Shown: positions 43,702 through 54,464, counted from the stretch's first letter. The stretch is 64,000 nt of DNA from an uncultured Pelagibacteraceae bacterium (GCA_902614055.1 CACMJX010000001.1:1-64000), one strand, 5' to 3'. Notes: a model not told the origin generated them from the sequence alone. A program made the numbers and translations.

Positions 43702-44550
43702 ATGAGATTTGAAAAGATTAAGTCACACGCAAAAGTTAATTTATCTCTTAACGTGCTAGGAAAACGAAAATCAAAACTTCATAATTTAGAAACTCTAGTT
43801 GCTTTTGTCGACTTACATGATCAAATTTTTATAAAAAGAATAAATAGTAAAAATCACATAGTAAAATTTTCAGGAGATTTCTCTAACAAAGTGCCAAAAA
43901 TAAATACCGTTAGTAATTTGCTAAATATTCTCGATAAAAAAAAAAAATTAAAAAATAATAAATATTCAATTTTAATAAAAAAAAATATTCCCCAAGAAGC
44001 TGGACTTGGTGGGGGCTCGATGAACGCGGCCTCTTTAATAAATTACTTTGAAAAAAAAAATAAAATTAATTTAACGTTAAAAGAGAGATATGATTTATGT
44101 TCAAAAATAGGGTCGGATGTAATCTTAGGCATTGATCAAAAAAATTTAATTATTTCTTATAAAAAAAAAACTACAAAAATTAAAAAAAATTTAAAAATGT
44201 TTACTTTAATGGTTAAGCCAAATTTTGGTTGCTCGACAAAAAGTATTTTTAACCGAGTTAGACATTACTCAAAACCACAATTATCAAAAATAAGGTCAAA
44301 AAATATTGACTTTAATTTAATGTCAAAGTTAAAAAATGATTTAGAGATCATATCTACAAAAAAATATCCTAAACTTCAGAAACTTAGAGATTATTTTTTA
44401 AATATTGATAAGAATTCATGTGTAAGAATGACAGGATCTGGTTCAACAATCGTTGGGTATTTTAAGTCCAAAAAAGCCGCACTAAACGCAAAGAAATTAT
44501 TAGGAAAAAATTATAAAAATTATTGGTGTAATTTATCAAAAACTATATAA
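43702..44550 (+). CDS. ispE: 4-diphosphocytidyl-2-C-methyl-D-erythritol kinase
   Basis: A 282-residue GHMP kinase: N-terminal SHAKVNLSLNVLGKR (residues 7-21), ATP motif PQEAGLGGGSMNAASL near residue 97 and MTGSGSTIVGYF near 246. It phosphorylates CDP-ME in the MEP pathway. Its partner ispH is in this window too. The protein is unusually rich in lysine and asparagine, as expected from the base composition. Confidence 0.94.
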   Translation: MRFEKIKSHAKVNLSLNVLGKRKSKLHNLETLVAFVDLHDQIFIKRINSKNHIVKFSGDFSNKVPKINTVSNLLNILDKKKKLKNNKYSILIKKNIPQEAGLGGGSMNAASLINYFEKKNKINLTLKERYDLCSKIGSDVILGIDQKNLIISYKKKTTKIKKNLKMFTLMVKPNFGCSTKSIFNRVRHYSKPQLSKIRSKNIDFNLMSKLKNDLEIISTKKYPKLQKLRDYFLNIDKNSCVRMTGSGSTIVGYFKSKKAALNAKKLLGKNYKNYWCNLSKTI

Positions 44551-44582
44551 AGCTTTTTTTTTGTGATATATGAAATTAATTT

Positions 44583-44656
44583 TGGGGTGTAGCCAAGTGG
44601 TAAGGCAGCGGTTTTTGGTACCGCCATCCTAGGTTCGAATCCTAGCACCCCAGCCA
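44583..44656 (+). tRNA. tRNA-Gln (anticodon TTG), CCA encoded
   Basis: A full cloverleaf fits: acceptor TGGGGTG (44583-44589) pairs with CACCCCA (44646-44652), discriminator G, then encoded CCA at 44654-44656. The anticodon arm has stem GCGGT/ACCGC around the loop TTTTGGT, with anticodon TTG. The T arm has GGTTCGAATCC. The gene lies between ispE and the CCA-adding enzyme, whose ATG is only three bases after the encoded CCA. Confidence 0.96.
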
Positions 44657-44659
44657 CTT

Positions 44660-45934
44660 ATGTACAATTTTTTTAGAAAAATCTTTAAATCAAACAAAAA
44701 ACTTACATCAAAAGATAGCTCATTTTTAAGCATATATAAAAACACAGAAGTTTCAAAACTTTTTGAAGCGATATCAAATTTTAACAATACTAGTGAACTT
44801 AGATATGTAGGTGGATGTGTTAGAAAAATTTTAAATCAGGAGGATGTTGATGATATTGATCTAGCTGTAAATCTAAATCCAAATCAAATTAAAAAGTGTT
44901 TGCAATCAAACAGCATTAAATTCTTTGAAACTGGCATAAAACATGGGACTATCACTGCAAATATAGGTCAAAAAAATTTTGAGATTACATCACTAAGAGA
45001 AGATGTAGATACCGACGGACGACATGCAAAAGTTCAATATACAACAGACTGGTTAAAAGACTCATCAAGAAGAGATTTCACCATTAATTCTATTTATGCG
45101 GATAAAGATGGCAATTTGTTTGATCCCAATGGAGGCGTAAAACATTTAGAAGAGGGTAGGGTAATATTTATAGGTAATGCAGATAAAAGAATTCAGGAAG
45201 ATTATTTAAGAATTTTGAGATATATTAGATTCTTTATAAGTTATAGTAATCATACCCATAATTCATCAGTTAAAAAATCAATCAAACAAAACATTGCTGG
45301 TGTAGCTAATCTTTCAAAAGAAAGATTAATAAGCGAATTAAAAAAAATTATTTTATCTAAAAATTTTTTACAATTATCAAAAGACTCTTTTTCATTAGAA
45401 ATTTTAACAACAATTTTTCCTCAGCTTGTTAATCTTAATAATTTAGAAAAAATAAATGAATACTCAAAAAATATATTTTACAAAAAAACATTTATTTTTT
45501 TAATTTCTTACTTAATTATAGATGAAACTGATAATGCCAATTATTTCTTATTTAAATATAATTTATCAAATGAAGATAAAAAAAGAGTAAAGTTTCTTAT
45601 TGAAAATCATGAATTATTTTCTGAAAAAGATTACTTCAATAAGAAAAATCTTCAAAGAATTTTTTATTTTTATAATAAATCATATGTTATTGATTTGTTA
45701 GATTTAAAAATTTTTAACTCTAAGACAGCACCAAAAAAACTAATTGAATTAAAAAAATATTTTGAACAGTTTGAGAAACCTATTTTTCCACTAAAAGCCC
45801 AGGATTTACTTGAAAAATACAAATTAAAAGAAGGCAAAGAATTTGGACAAAAAATTAGATTACTCGAGGAAATGTGGTTAAATAAAAGCTTTAAAATAAG
45901 TAATAAGGAAATTGATAACGTATTTAGAAATTAA
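44660..45934 (+). CDS. cca: CCA-adding tRNA nucleotidyltransferase / poly(A) polymerase family
   Basis: A 424-residue class II nucleotidyltransferase: [10 protein letters not shown] with [10 protein letters not shown] (catalytic DxD) near residues 53-76, [12 protein letters not shown] near 138 and the RNA-binding RILRYIRFF near 187. It repairs or adds tRNA 3' CCA ends. The ATG is three bases after tRNA-Gln, and I see no other ATG, GTG or TTG start before the conserved region, so the mRNA may start or be cut almost at its start codon. The end overlaps convergent greA by four bases. Confidence 0.9.
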   Translation: MYNFFRKIFKSNKKLTSKDSSFLSIYKNTEVSKLFEAISNFNNTSELRYVGGCVRKILNQEDVDDIDLAVNLNPNQIKKCLQSNSIKFFETGIKHGTITANIGQKNFEITSLREDVDTDGRHAKVQYTTDWLKDSSRRDFTINSIYADKDGNLFDPNGGVKHLEEGRVIFIGNADKRIQEDYLRILRYIRFFISYSNHTHNSSVKKSIKQNIAGVANLSKERLISELKKIILSKNFLQLSKDSFSLEILTTIFPQLVNLNNLEKINEYSKNIFYKKTFIFLISYLIIDETDNANYFLFKYNLSNEDKKRVKFLIENHELFSEKDYFNKKNLQRIFYFYNKSYVIDLLDLKIFNSKTAPKKLIELKKYFEQFEKPIFPLKAQDLLEKYKLKEGKEFGQKIRLLEEMWLNKSFKISNKEIDNVFRN

Positions 45935-46407
45935 ATATATTTAACGTCTTTTATTTCAAAATTTTTTACACCTGCAGGAGTTTTAATTTCAACTAAATCC
46001 CCCTTATTTTTACCAATCAGACCCATGCCAATTGGCGATTTAAAATATATTAGTTTTTCTTTTAAATCTGCCTCATCTTTTCCAACAATTTTATATTTCA
46101 CACTTTCATCAGTATCTAAATTTTGTAGCATTATTGTTGAACCAAATATAACTTTTCCATCGTTATCCAATTTAGAAACATCAATAACATTTGCTCTAGC
46201 AATTAAATCCTCAACTTCTTGAACTCTTCCCTCATTGTGAGATTGTTGTTCTTTTGCAGCATGATATTCGGCATTTTCTTTAAGGTCCCCATGTGATCTT
46301 GCTTCGGCTATAGCTGCAACTATCTCTGGTCTTTTTTTCTCTTTTAAGAAAATTAATTCTTCTTTTAATTTTTCCAAACCTCTAACTGTGATTGGTTCTT
46401 TTTCCAT
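45931..46407 (-). CDS. greA: Transcription elongation factor GreA
   Basis: The 158-residue protein has the N-terminal coiled coil with [24 protein letters not shown] (acidic tip at D and E near residues 40-45) and the C-terminal FKBP-like domain with [23 protein letters not shown]. GreA rescues backtracked RNA polymerase by stimulating transcript cleavage. It lies three bases after hemF. Confidence 0.95.
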   Translation of the reverse strand: MEKEPITVRGLEKLKEELIFLKEKKRPEIVAAIAEARSHGDLKENAEYHAAKEQQSHNEGRVQEVEDLIARANVIDVSKLDNDGKVIFGSTIMLQNLDTDESVKYKIVGKDEADLKEKLIYFKSPIGMGLIGKNKGDLVEIKTPAGVKNFEIKDVKYI

Positions 46408-46410
46408 AAT

Positions 46411-47238
46411 TTATTTCCATTTTGCAACAGGAGGTAATGACATTAAAATAGCTTCAACATTACCATTCGTTTGTAAACCAAACTTTGTACCTCTATCATA
46501 AAGTAAGTTAAATTCAACATATCTACCTCTTTTTTCTAATTGAATTTCTCTTTGTTTATTTGACCATTTTTTTTTATATTTTTTTAGTATTATTTCTCTA
46601 AAAATATTTTTAAAACTTATTCCTACCTCTCTTACAAAATTAAAATCTCTTTCCCAATTTTCTTTTTTATAATCAAAAAAAATTCCCCCTATACCTCTTG
46701 GTTCTTTCCTATGTGGCAAATAAAAATATTCATCACACCATTTTTTATATTTTTTATAAAAATTTTTATTGTGTTTGTCACAAGATTTCTTTAATTCATT
46801 ATGAAACCATTTTTCTAAACTTTTATCTTTCAGGCAAGGTGTAACATCCATCCCTCCACCAAACCATCCATGAGAAGTATAAATATATCTAGTGTTAAAA
46901 TGCATAGCAGGAACATGAGGGTTTTTCATATGCATTACGACCGATATACCCGCTGCCCAAAAATTTGGATTTTTATCTCCCCCAGGAATTCTGTTTCTAA
47001 ATTCTTTTGAAAATTTTCCATACACTTCTGAAAAATTTACACCAACTTTTTCAAAAATTTTTCCATTTTCCAAAATTCTAAATTGGCCCCCACCTTCATT
47101 TGAGTTTTTACCTCTTTCCCAATTTTTAATTTTGAAGATATTTTTTTTTGCTTCTAATTCCTCAATTTCTTGACAAATTACTTCTTGTAAAGTCTTAAAC
47201 CAATTTCGAGCTAGTTTTTTTTTAATCGTTTGATCCAT
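46411..47238 (-). CDS. hemF: Oxygen-dependent coproporphyrinogen III oxidase
   Basis: A 275-residue enzyme with MHMKNPHVPAMHFNTRYI near residue 105 and the WFGGGMDVTPCL motif near 130, both diagnostic of HemF, plus EFNLLYDRGTKFGLQTNGNVEAILMSLPP at the end. It converts coproporphyrinogen III to protoporphyrinogen IX with oxygen, so heme synthesis here is aerobic. It feeds the cytochromes encoded nearby. The start overlaps trmL by 17 bases. Confidence 0.95.
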   Translation of the reverse strand: MDQTIKKKLARNWFKTLQEVICQEIEELEAKKNIFKIKNWERGKNSNEGGGQFRILENGKIFEKVGVNFSEVYGKFSKEFRNRIPGGDKNPNFWAAGISVVMHMKNPHVPAMHFNTRYIYTSHGWFGGGMDVTPCLKDKSLEKWFHNELKKSCDKHNKNFYKKYKKWCDEYFYLPHRKEPRGIGGIFFDYKKENWERDFNFVREVGISFKNIFREIILKKYKKKWSNKQREIQLEKRGRYVEFNLLYDRGTKFGLQTNGNVEAILMSLPPVAKWK

Positions 47239-47683
47239 AGATATTTGATTGTCTTATATTTTCTGACAATACTATTGCAACTGAAGATGCGAGGTTCAAG
47301 GATCTTTTTTTTTCAATCATTGGTATTTTTATCCTATTCTCTAGCCTTTTATGAACCTCATCTGGAACACCAGCACTTTCTCTTCCAAATAGTAATGTGT
47401 CATTGTATCTAAATTTAAATTCAGTATAAATTTTACTGGCCTTAGTGGTCATCAAAACTACTCTATCATTTTTCTTTTCCTCAAAAAATTCATTAGAACT
47501 TTTGTAAATCTTCATCAATTTTTCATCCAGGTAGTCCATCACAACTCTTTTAAAGCGCTTGTCATTTAGTAAAAATCCACAAGGCTCTATAATCTCAAGA
47601 ACAGCTCCTAGGCAAGAACAAGTTCGAGCTATCGCAGCCGTATTTTGCGGTATATCAGGCTCGTAAAGTGCTATTTTAGGCAT
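47222..47683 (-). CDS. trmL: tRNA (cytidine/uridine-34-2'-O)-methyltransferase
   Basis: I place the start at ATG 47683 (MPKIALYEPDIPQNTAAI), giving 153 residues, the normal TrmL length; an upstream ATG at 47716 adds 11 residues without similarity. The SPOUT knot motifs are LLFGRESAGVPDEV near residue 97 and IPMIEKKRSLNLASSVAIVL near 118. It methylates the wobble ribose in tRNA-Leu isoacceptors. It heads the trmL-hemF-greA run. Confidence 0.92.
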   Translation of the reverse strand: MPKIALYEPDIPQNTAAIARTCSCLGAVLEIIEPCGFLLNDKRFKRVVMDYLDEKLMKIYKSSNEFFEEKKNDRVVLMTTKASKIYTEFKFRYNDTLLFGRESAGVPDEVHKRLENRIKIPMIEKKRSLNLASSVAIVLSENIRQSNIYGSND

Positions 47684-47734
47684 CGATTTAGTTTTTTTGT
47701 GTGTCATTGTTACCATGGAAAAATAACGTTTTTC

Positions 47735-47746
47735 TTCATATATGAA
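47735..47746. promoter_or_regulatory. Palindrome TTCATATATGAA upstream of petA
   Basis: A perfect 12-base palindrome lies 31 bases before the petA ATG in the 94-base divergent region with trmL. CATATAT repeats at 47738 and 47749, so there may be two half-related sites. It could be an operator or part of a promoter; AT content lowers its weight. Confidence 0.3.
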
Positions 47747-47777
47747 ATCATATATTAAGAAAAAATTAAAATAATAA

Positions 47778-48296
47778 ATGTCCGACTCAGAAAAAAAGAA
47801 GCCAAATAGAAGAGATTTTATAGTGACAGCAACAACTGCTGCAGGTGCAGTAGGCGTTGGTGCTGTTGTTTGGCCTTTAGTTGATCAAATGAACCCTGAT
47901 GCATCTGTAAAGGCATTAGCAAGCACAGAAGTAGACATAAGTGCTGTAGAACCTGGTCAATCAATCACAGTTTTGTGGAGAGGTAAACCGGTTTTTATTA
48001 AAAGAAGAACTAAAGAGGAAATCGACAGTGCAAGAGCAGTTGATTTAAGTGAACTGAAACATCCCGAAAAGGATGAGGACAGAGCAAAAAATCCTGAGTG
48101 GCTTGTGATGTTAGGGGTATGTACTCACCTTGGATGTGTGCCTTTAACTGATAAAGGGGACTATGGTGCATGGTTTTGTCCATGTCATGGTTCACATTAC
48201 GATACATCTGGAAGAATTAGAAAAGGACCAGCACCAACTAATATGGAAGTGCCAAAATATGAATTTGTAAACAGCAATACTATAAAGATTGGATAA
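47778..48296 (+). CDS. petA: Ubiquinol-cytochrome c reductase iron-sulfur (Rieske) subunit
   Basis: The 172-residue protein has a Tat-type signal anchor (NRRDF at residues 10-14, then a hydrophobic helix to about 35). The 2Fe-2S ligands are C115/H117 in CTHLGC and C134/H137 in CPCHGSH, with C120 and C136 for the disulfide. It passes electrons from ubiquinol to cytochrome c1. First gene of petABC. Confidence 0.97.
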   Translation: MSDSEKKKPNRRDFIVTATTAAGAVGVGAVVWPLVDQMNPDASVKALASTEVDISAVEPGQSITVLWRGKPVFIKRRTKEEIDSARAVDLSELKHPEKDEDRAKNPEWLVMLGVCTHLGCVPLTDKGDYGAWFCPCHGSHYDTSGRIRKGPAPTNMEVPKYEFVNSNTIKIG

Positions 48297-48304
48297 AAAA
48301 TTTT

Positions 48305-49573
48305 ATGAGTGATCACGAATATACACCTAAATCAAAAGTTGGAAAATGGTTTAATGATAGACTTCCATTACTAACACTTGCAAACCATTTAACAGATTAT
48401 CCAACTCCTAAGAACTTAAATTACTGGTGGACATTTGGAGGAATTCTTACTTTTTGCTTAATTACTCAAATAATTACTGGAATTGTTTTAGGCATGCATT
48501 ATGTAGCTCACGCTGACTTAGCTTTTCAAAGTGTAGAACACATAATGAGGGATGTAAATTATGGCTGGTTAATAAGATATGTGCATGCGAACGGTGCATC
48601 AATGTTTTTCTTAGCTGTATATATCCATATCTTTAGATCTTTGTATTATGGTTCTTATAAATCACCAAGAGAAGTAATTTGGATAATAGGTATGTTGATT
48701 TATTTCCTTATGATGGCAACAGCATTTATGGGATACGTCCTTCCATGGGGACAAATGAGCTTTTGGGGTGCAACAGTAATTACTAACTTATTTAGCGCCA
48801 TTCCTTTAGTAGGGGAGAGTATCACGAATTGGCTTTGGGGAGGATACTCAGTTGACAATCCAACTTTAACTAGATTTTTTAGTTTACACTATTTGTTTCC
48901 TTTTTTAATTTTAGGTTTAGTAGTTCTTCACATTTGGGCACTTCATGTTCCTGGAAACAATAACCCTATTGGAATAGACATAAAAAAACCATCTAAAGAT
49001 ACTGTTCCATTTCATCCGTATATAGTAATAAAAGATTTATTTGCACTTTTGATATTTTTATTAATATTTGCTTTCTTTGTATTCTTTTCACCTAATATTC
49101 TGGGTCATGCTGACAACTATATTGAGGCAAACCCGCTAGTCACGCCTGCTCACATTGTGCCTGAGTGGTACTTATTACCTTTTTATGCAATCTTAAGATC
49201 AGTCCCTGATAAACTGCTTGGAGTAATCGCAATGTTTGCTGCAATATTTGTGCTCGTAATTTTACCTTGGTTAGATACTTCCAAAGTTAGATCAACTGTT
49301 TTCAGACCTATATACAAACAGTTCTACTGGTTTTTAGTTGCCGATGTATTAATACTTGGTTATGTGGGAGCAATGCCAGCGGAGGGCTTATACTTATTAA
49401 TAGCAAGAGTGGCAACAGCATATTACTTTGCACATTTTTTAATAATCTTACCTTTCTTAGGTTTGAAGGAAAAAACCACTCCATTACCGCTAAGTATAAC
49501 TGAACCAATTTTAGGTGGATCGCCAGATATGGCAATGGCTAGAAATAATTCTAACTATAAAGAAAAACTGTGA
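48305..49573 (+). CDS. petB: Ubiquinol-cytochrome c reductase cytochrome b
   Basis: A 422-residue membrane protein with the two b-heme histidine pairs in helices B and D (for example [21 protein letters not shown] near residues 95-115 and [20 protein letters not shown] near 198-218) and the Qo-site PEWY motif near residue 282. It is the core of the bc1 complex. The stop overlaps the petC start by four bases. Confidence 0.96.
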   Translation: MSDHEYTPKSKVGKWFNDRLPLLTLANHLTDYPTPKNLNYWWTFGGILTFCLITQIITGIVLGMHYVAHADLAFQSVEHIMRDVNYGWLIRYVHANGASMFFLAVYIHIFRSLYYGSYKSPREVIWIIGMLIYFLMMATAFMGYVLPWGQMSFWGATVITNLFSAIPLVGESITNWLWGGYSVDNPTLTRFFSLHYLFPFLILGLVVLHIWALHVPGNNNPIGIDIKKPSKDTVPFHPYIVIKDLFALLIFLLIFAFFVFFSPNILGHADNYIEANPLVTPAHIVPEWYLLPFYAILRSVPDKLLGVIAMFAAIFVLVILPWLDTSKVRSTVFRPIYKQFYWFLVADVLILGYVGAMPAEGLYLLIARVATAYYFAHFLIILPFLGLKEKTTPLPLSITEPILGGSPDMAMARNNSNYKEKL

Positions 49574-50355
49574 GAAAATTAATAAAATTATCTTTTTTTT
49601 TAATTTTAGTTTCATCTTTATTTTTTACAAAAGCAAATGCAGCGGGAGAACAGCATGATCTATTAGAGGTAGATTGGTCTTTTAAAAGCTTCTTTGGAAA
49701 ATTTGATAGAGCTTCCCTTCAAAGAGGATATCAGGTTTACACAGAAGTTTGTGCTTCGTGCCATTCACTTAAACATTTAAGTTATAGAAATCTTGCAGAA
49801 AAGGGTGGACCAGAGTTTACAGAGCTTGAAGCCAAAGCAATTGCCTCAAATTTTGAAGTAACAGATGGACCAAATAGTGACGGAGAAATGTTTGAAAGAC
49901 CAGCCAAATTGTCAGATAAATTTGTAATGCCTTATGCAAATGTTCAAGAAGCAATTGCAGCAAATGGTGGAGCATATCCCCCAGATATGTCAGTTCTTGT
50001 AAAAGCTAGAAAAGGTGGAGCAAATTACATTTATTCAGTCTTAATGGGCTATGATGAGCCACCAGCAGGTATGGAACTAGATGATGGTGTTTATTACAAC
50101 AAATATATGTATGGTAATAAAATTAAAATGTCATCTCCTTTAGATGATGACATTGTAGAGTACGCTGATGGAACAAAAGCAACAGTAGATCAAATGGCTA
50201 AGGATGTAACAACATTTTTACAATGGACTGCAGAACCTCACTTAGAAACAAGACACAAACTAGGTTTTAGGGTAATAATATATTTATCTGTTTTAACAAT
50301 TTTAGTTTATTTCACTATGAAAAAAATCTGGTCACGTATTGAAACGAAAGTTTAA
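49570..50355 (+). CDS. petC: Ubiquinol-cytochrome c reductase cytochrome c1
   Basis: A 261-residue protein with a signal peptide (about residues 1-24, ending NANA), heme c motif CASCH at 61-65, and a single C-terminal membrane helix near residues 235-253. The start is GTG at 49570, overlapping the petB stop. It accepts electrons from the Rieske subunit and passes them to cytochrome c. The last 24 bases overlap convergent ychF. Confidence 0.95.
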   Translation: MRKLIKLSFFLILVSSLFFTKANAAGEQHDLLEVDWSFKSFFGKFDRASLQRGYQVYTEVCASCHSLKHLSYRNLAEKGGPEFTELEAKAIASNFEVTDGPNSDGEMFERPAKLSDKFVMPYANVQEAIAANGGAYPPDMSVLVKARKGGANYIYSVLMGYDEPPAGMELDDGVYYNKYMYGNKIKMSSPLDDDIVEYADGTKATVDQMAKDVTTFLQWTAEPHLETRHKLGFRVIIYLSVLTILVYFTMKKIWSRIETKV

Positions 50356-51408
50356 AATATCTCCGTCATTAACTATATATTCTTTGCCTTCCAATCTCAT
50401 TTTTCCAGCTTCTTTAGATTTTAACCACCCTTGATTATTTAAAAAATCTTCATAAGCAATTGTTTCAGCTCTAATAAATCCTTTCTCAAAGTCGGAATGA
50501 ATTTCTCCTGCAGCATTTGGAGCTGTAGAGTCCTTTGTAATAGTCCAAGCTCTTGTCTCCTCTGGTCCAGATGTAAAAAAAGTTTGTAAGGATAAAAGTT
50601 CATATCCTTTTCTTATTAATGAATTAAGTCCCGTCTCTGACATATTGATCATTTTCATATAATTTTTTTTTTCATTTTCATCTTCTAATTGGTTTATCTG
50701 ATTTTCTATATCTGCAGAAATTACCAATGTGTTTTTTTCATCAAATTTTTTTATAAAGTCCTCAGTATATTTATTACCTAACTTAATACTCTCCTCGTCT
50801 ACATTGCACACGTAAAGTTTTGGTTTAGTACTAAGAAGTCCGCTATTTTTTAAAAGTTTTGTATCAAATTTATTTGTGATAAGTGTTAAATCTCCATCCT
50901 CATCGATTATCTTTTGGGCTTCCTGAAGTAATTTAAGCTCTTCAATATTAACATTTTTTTTATTCTTTTTATCAAGTCTCTTTTGAATTGACTCTAAATC
51001 AGCTAACTTCATTTCGGTTTCTATAATTTCCAAATCTCTGACAGGATCAATGGTTGGGTTAACATTTTGAATGTCATCCGAGTCAAAACATCTGATCATA
51101 TGAATAATGGCATCAACTTCTCTGATGTGGGATAAGAATTTATTACCTAATCCCTCTCCTTTAGAGGCTCCTTTAACAAGACCAGCGATATCAACAAATG
51201 AGATTGTAGTGTTAATTTTTTTTTTTGAAATTGAAATTTTAGCTAGTTTGTCAAGTCTTTCATCTGGAACTGCTACAATGCCAATATTTGGATCAATTGT
51301 GCAAAAAGGAAAATTTTCTGCTTGTGCTTTATTAGAGTTTGTTAAAGCGTTAAACAAAGTAGATTTACCAACATTTGGCAATCCAACGATTCCACATTTA
51401 AAACCCAT
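50332..51408 (-). CDS. ychF: Ribosome-binding ATPase YchF/OLA1
   Basis: The 358-residue protein has GLPNVGKST at residues 8-16, NFPFCTIDPN near 33 and DIAGLVKGASKGEGLGNKFL near 72, followed by a coiled coil and the C-terminal TGS domain. It is an Obg-family member with ATPase activity linked to translation. It follows pth directly with no gap, an arrangement common in bacteria. Confidence 0.96.
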   Translation of the reverse strand: MGFKCGIVGLPNVGKSTLFNALTNSNKAQAENFPFCTIDPNIGIVAVPDERLDKLAKISISKKKINTTISFVDIAGLVKGASKGEGLGNKFLSHIREVDAIIHMIRCFDSDDIQNVNPTIDPVRDLEIIETEMKLADLESIQKRLDKKNKKNVNIEELKLLQEAQKIIDEDGDLTLITNKFDTKLLKNSGLLSTKPKLYVCNVDEESIKLGNKYTEDFIKKFDEKNTLVISADIENQINQLEDENEKKNYMKMINMSETGLNSLIRKGYELLSLQTFFTSGPEETRAWTITKDSTAPNAAGEIHSDFEKGFIRAETIAYEDFLNNQGWLKSKEAGKMRLEGKEYIVNDGDILNFRFNT

Positions 51409-51969
51409 TTAATTGTTGTTAACAGTGCTAGAAAATAAATCTAATTTTTTATCAATCAATATAGTTAAAGACTCTATTATATTACTTGTTATTGAGTCTA
51501 AATGAACTTGTTCATCTTCATTAAAGTCGTTTAGCACATAATCAGAGACAGATATTTTATTTTCTGGCTTTCCAATGCCAATACGAACTCTTGAATATTC
51601 CTTGCCTATAAATTTGTCAATTGATGCTATTCCATTATGACCTGCACTTGATCCACCAAACTTTGCTTTAATTTTTCCAAATTCAATATCTAGATCATCA
51701 TGAAATACAATCACATCTTCTGCATCTATTTTGAAGTATTCAAGTAGCTCTCTAATACAAATTCCTGAATTATTCATAAATGTGAGAGGTTTAATTGCAT
51801 ATATTTTCTTATCACCAATATTCCCAGTAGTTAATAATCCCTTAAACTTTGGTTTTTGCTTAGATAATCCGAATTTTTGGTTAATCGCGTCCACAATCTT
51901 AAAACCAATGTTATGTCTATTATTTTGACTATTAGGAGTCGGATTTCCTAAACCAACAAGTAACAACAT
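51409..51969 (-). CDS. pth: Peptidyl-tRNA hydrolase
   Basis: The 186-residue enzyme shows VGLGNPTPNSQNNRHNIGF (residues 5-23, catalytic H20), TFMNNSG near residue 66 and HDDLDIEFGKIKAKFGGSSAGHNG near 92. It frees tRNA from stalled peptidyl-tRNA. It follows the rplY gene (36-base gap) and abuts ychF. Confidence 0.96.
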   Translation of the reverse strand: MLLLVGLGNPTPNSQNNRHNIGFKIVDAINQKFGLSKQKPKFKGLLTTGNIGDKKIYAIKPLTFMNNSGICIRELLEYFKIDAEDVIVFHDDLDIEFGKIKAKFGGSSAGHNGIASIDKFIGKEYSRVRIGIGKPENKISVSDYVLNDFNEDEQVHLDSITSNIIESLTILIDKKLDLFSSTVNNN

Positions 51970-52005
51970 ATCAAATCAAATCTGGAAAAAAAATTTCACT
52001 ATTTA

Positions 52006-52722
52006 TTATTTTTTATCTGATGAGGATTTATCTTCTTCTTTAGCTTTTTCACCTTCAGCTTTATCACCATCAGTTGAAGTTTTATCACCACCTTCTGCAG
52101 TTGCCTCTGTTGCTTCGCTAGCCTCGCCCTCAGCTGCCTCTGCTGGTTTTTCTGGCTCTTTAACTACAGTAGGTGCTGCAACTGTAGCAATCACAAAGTC
52201 TCTCCCTTGTATCGTAGGGGTTACATTTTCAGGTAAACTAATTGAAGAAATTTTTATACTTGTACCAATATCTAAACCTTCCAAATCAACAACAAGCTCA
52301 GTTGGAATATTTTCTGCTGGACATCTCAGTTCTACCTTACGTCTTACTATATTTAGTACACCTCCACGTTTCAGTCCTGGTGATAGTTCATTGTTTATAA
52401 ATTTCACAGGTATTTCTAAAATAATTTTTGCACCTTTAACAATTCTCATCAAGTCGAAATGAATAGGCTCATCAGTGACAGTGTCAAAAGCAATACTTCT
52501 TGTTAAAACTTTTTGTTCTTTTCCATCTAAATTAATAGAAATTACGTTAGATAAAAAATTTTCTTTATTTATTAAATTTTTTAACTCTTTAGTTGTAATT
52601 GAGATTTTTTCATTTGGCTGTTCTCCACCATAAACTATACCTGGGACATTACCTTTACTTCTTAAGTCGTTGACTTGACCTTTAGTTTTTGTATCTCTTA
52701 TTGTTGCCTGAATTGTGCTCAT
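52006..52722 (-). CDS. rplY: 50S ribosomal protein L25, long (Ctc) form
   Basis: A 238-residue protein with the L25 beta-barrel at the N-terminus, the TL5-type C-terminal domain (RCPAENIPTELVVDLEGLDIG near residue 133) and a long low-complexity tail of about 50 residues rich in E, A, K, S and G. It binds 5S rRNA. The rplY-pth-ychF order is common. The acidic tail is longer than needed for the fold. Confidence 0.94.
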   Translation of the reverse strand: MSTIQATIRDTKTKGQVNDLRSKGNVPGIVYGGEQPNEKISITTKELKNLINKENFLSNVISINLDGKEQKVLTRSIAFDTVTDEPIHFDLMRIVKGAKIILEIPVKFINNELSPGLKRGGVLNIVRRKVELRCPAENIPTELVVDLEGLDIGTSIKISSISLPENVTPTIQGRDFVIATVAAPTVVKEPEKPAEAAEGEASEATEATAEGGDKTSTDGDKAEGEKAKEEDKSSSDKK

Positions 52723-52764
52723 AAATTGCAGGTTTTATACCGCAGTTTGGTAATTTTACAAGAT

Positions 52765-53697
52765 TTATTTAAATAGATCTGAAACAGATGTTGAATTAGA
52801 AATCCTTTTAATAGCTTCAGCCAACAATATTGATATAGATAATACTTCAATATTTCTTACTTTTTTAAGTTTGTCTGAACTATCAATACTATCTGTAATA
52901 ACTAAGTTTTTAATTTTTGAACTTTTTATCTTATTAACCGCATCACCACTAAAAACTCCATGAGTTGCATATACGTGAACTTCTTTTGCACCTCTTTTTA
53001 CTAAAGCGTCCGCCGCATTAACAATTGTTCCTCCAGAATCAATTATATCATCTGTTAAAATACAAATTTTGTTTTTAACATTTCCAATAACATTCATAAC
53101 TTGCGATTTTCCAGGACTAGGTCTTCTTTTGTCTACAATTGCTAATCCAACATCTAATTTTTTTCCTAAAGCTCTTGCCCTTTCAACTCCTCCCACATCA
53201 GGTGCAACACAAATTATATTATTACTTTTAATTTTCCTTTTAATATGCTTTGCAAAGATTGGTGTAGCAAAAAGGTTATCAACTGGAATATCAAAAAAAC
53301 CTTGAATTTGACCAGCATGTAAATCTACTGTTACCACTCTGTCAGCTCCTGCATTTGTAATTAAGTTTGATACTAATTTTGCAGAAATAGAAGTTCTCGG
53401 TACAACCTTACGATCTTGTCTCGCATACCCAAAATATGGAATTACTGCAGTGATATTTTTTGCAGATGATCTTTTAAGTGCGTCTATGCAAAGAAGTAAT
53501 TCCATCAGGTTATCATTTGCTGGAGAGGATACAGATTGAATTATAAAAATACTATTTCCTCTTATATTTTCATTAATCTCAATATAAATCTCACCATCTG
53601 CAAATTTTCTAATACTGGTATTTACTAATTTATTTTTTAGATTTTTAGAAATTTTATTACTTAGCTGTTTATTGCTATTTCCAGTGAGAATCTTCAT
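52765..53697 (-). CDS. prs: Ribose-phosphate pyrophosphokinase
   Basis: A 310-residue PRPP synthase with the [15 protein letters not shown] region near residue 98, the metal site [14 protein letters not shown] near 128 and the PRPP loop [16 protein letters not shown] near 215. It makes PRPP for nucleotide, His and Trp synthesis. It lies in the long minus-strand run from lgt to ychF. Confidence 0.96.
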   Translation of the reverse strand: MKILTGNSNKQLSNKISKNLKNKLVNTSIRKFADGEIYIEINENIRGNSIFIIQSVSSPANDNLMELLLCIDALKRSSAKNITAVIPYFGYARQDRKVVPRTSISAKLVSNLITNAGADRVVTVDLHAGQIQGFFDIPVDNLFATPIFAKHIKRKIKSNNIICVAPDVGGVERARALGKKLDVGLAIVDKRRPSPGKSQVMNVIGNVKNKICILTDDIIDSGGTIVNAADALVKRGAKEVHVYATHGVFSGDAVNKIKSSKIKNLVITDSIDSSDKLKKVRNIEVLSISILLAEAIKRISNSTSVSDLFK

Positions 53698-53711
53698 TTT
53701 TTGAGAATATC

Positions 53712-54464
53712 TTATTTAATCATAATTACAGAAATATTTCTACCATAATCATTTAATTTATTTTTAATTGATCTCCTAGCACTGAAAAAGTTGTTACTTC
53801 GTAAATATGTATCTTTTTTGATAATTTCAATGTTTTTAACTCCAAATTTCAGAAGTTGCTCTTTAATATAATCTGTTAAACTGAAATAAATTTTATTTCT
53901 TTTGGTTTTAAAAAATTTTTTATTAGATCTTTCTTGTTTAATAAATTTATACAAGAAATCATTTCTTACCTCATAGCTATCTTTTCCTATACAAGGTCCA
54001 ATTACAACTATTAAATTATTAAAATTACTACCACTTGACGAAAATTTTCTTAATGTAGTAGATACTATTTTTTTGTATGCTCCTTTCCATCCTGCATGTA
54101 GCGCACTAATTAAATTATTAACCGGGTCATATATAAAAACAGGAGCACAATCGGCTGTCAAAATTCCTAAAGCGATACCTTTTTTATTTGTTACTAATGA
54201 GTCACCTTTTAATTTTTTTTTTGGAATTTTACTTATTTTATAAACATTATTACTATGAATTTGATCTAATAATACGAGATTATTTTTATTACAGCCAATT
54301 TTTTGGCAAACTTTTTTTATATTTTTCTTAACATCTCTAGTTTTATCTTCAGATCCTATACCACAATTTAAACCTTTATAAATACCTTTTGAGACACCTC
54401 CAATTCGATTAAAAAACCCATGTCTTATCATTTTAAACTTAGAAAGTTTTTTTGATTTAAACAT
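53712..54464 (-). CDS. pgeF: Purine nucleoside phosphorylase / laccase-domain protein (PgeF/YfiH family)
   Basis: The 250-residue protein has the family zinc site: [10 protein letters not shown] near residue 66, [12 protein letters not shown] near 103 and [15 protein letters not shown] near 117. Members act as multi-substrate purine nucleoside phosphorylases or in editing of peptidoglycan; older annotations call them polyphenol oxidase. Its ATG shares an A with the stop of the upstream methyltransferase. Confidence 0.9.
   Translation of the reverse strand: MFKSKKLSKFKMIRHGFFNRIGGVSKGIYKGLNCGIGSEDKTRDVKKNIKKVCQKIGCNKNNLVLLDQIHSNNVYKISKIPKKKLKGDSLVTNKKGIALGILTADCAPVFIYDPVNNLISALHAGWKGAYKKIVSTTLRKFSSSGSNFNNLIVVIGPCIGKDSYEVRNDFLYKFIKQERSNKKFFKTKRNKIYFSLTDYIKEQLLKFGVKNIEIIKKDTYLRSNNFFSARRSIKNKLNDYGRNISVIMIK

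Noticed and set aside
44551-44582. Possible intrinsic terminator after ispE (run of T)
   Set aside because: There is a T run but no GC-containing stem before it, so I do not call a terminator.
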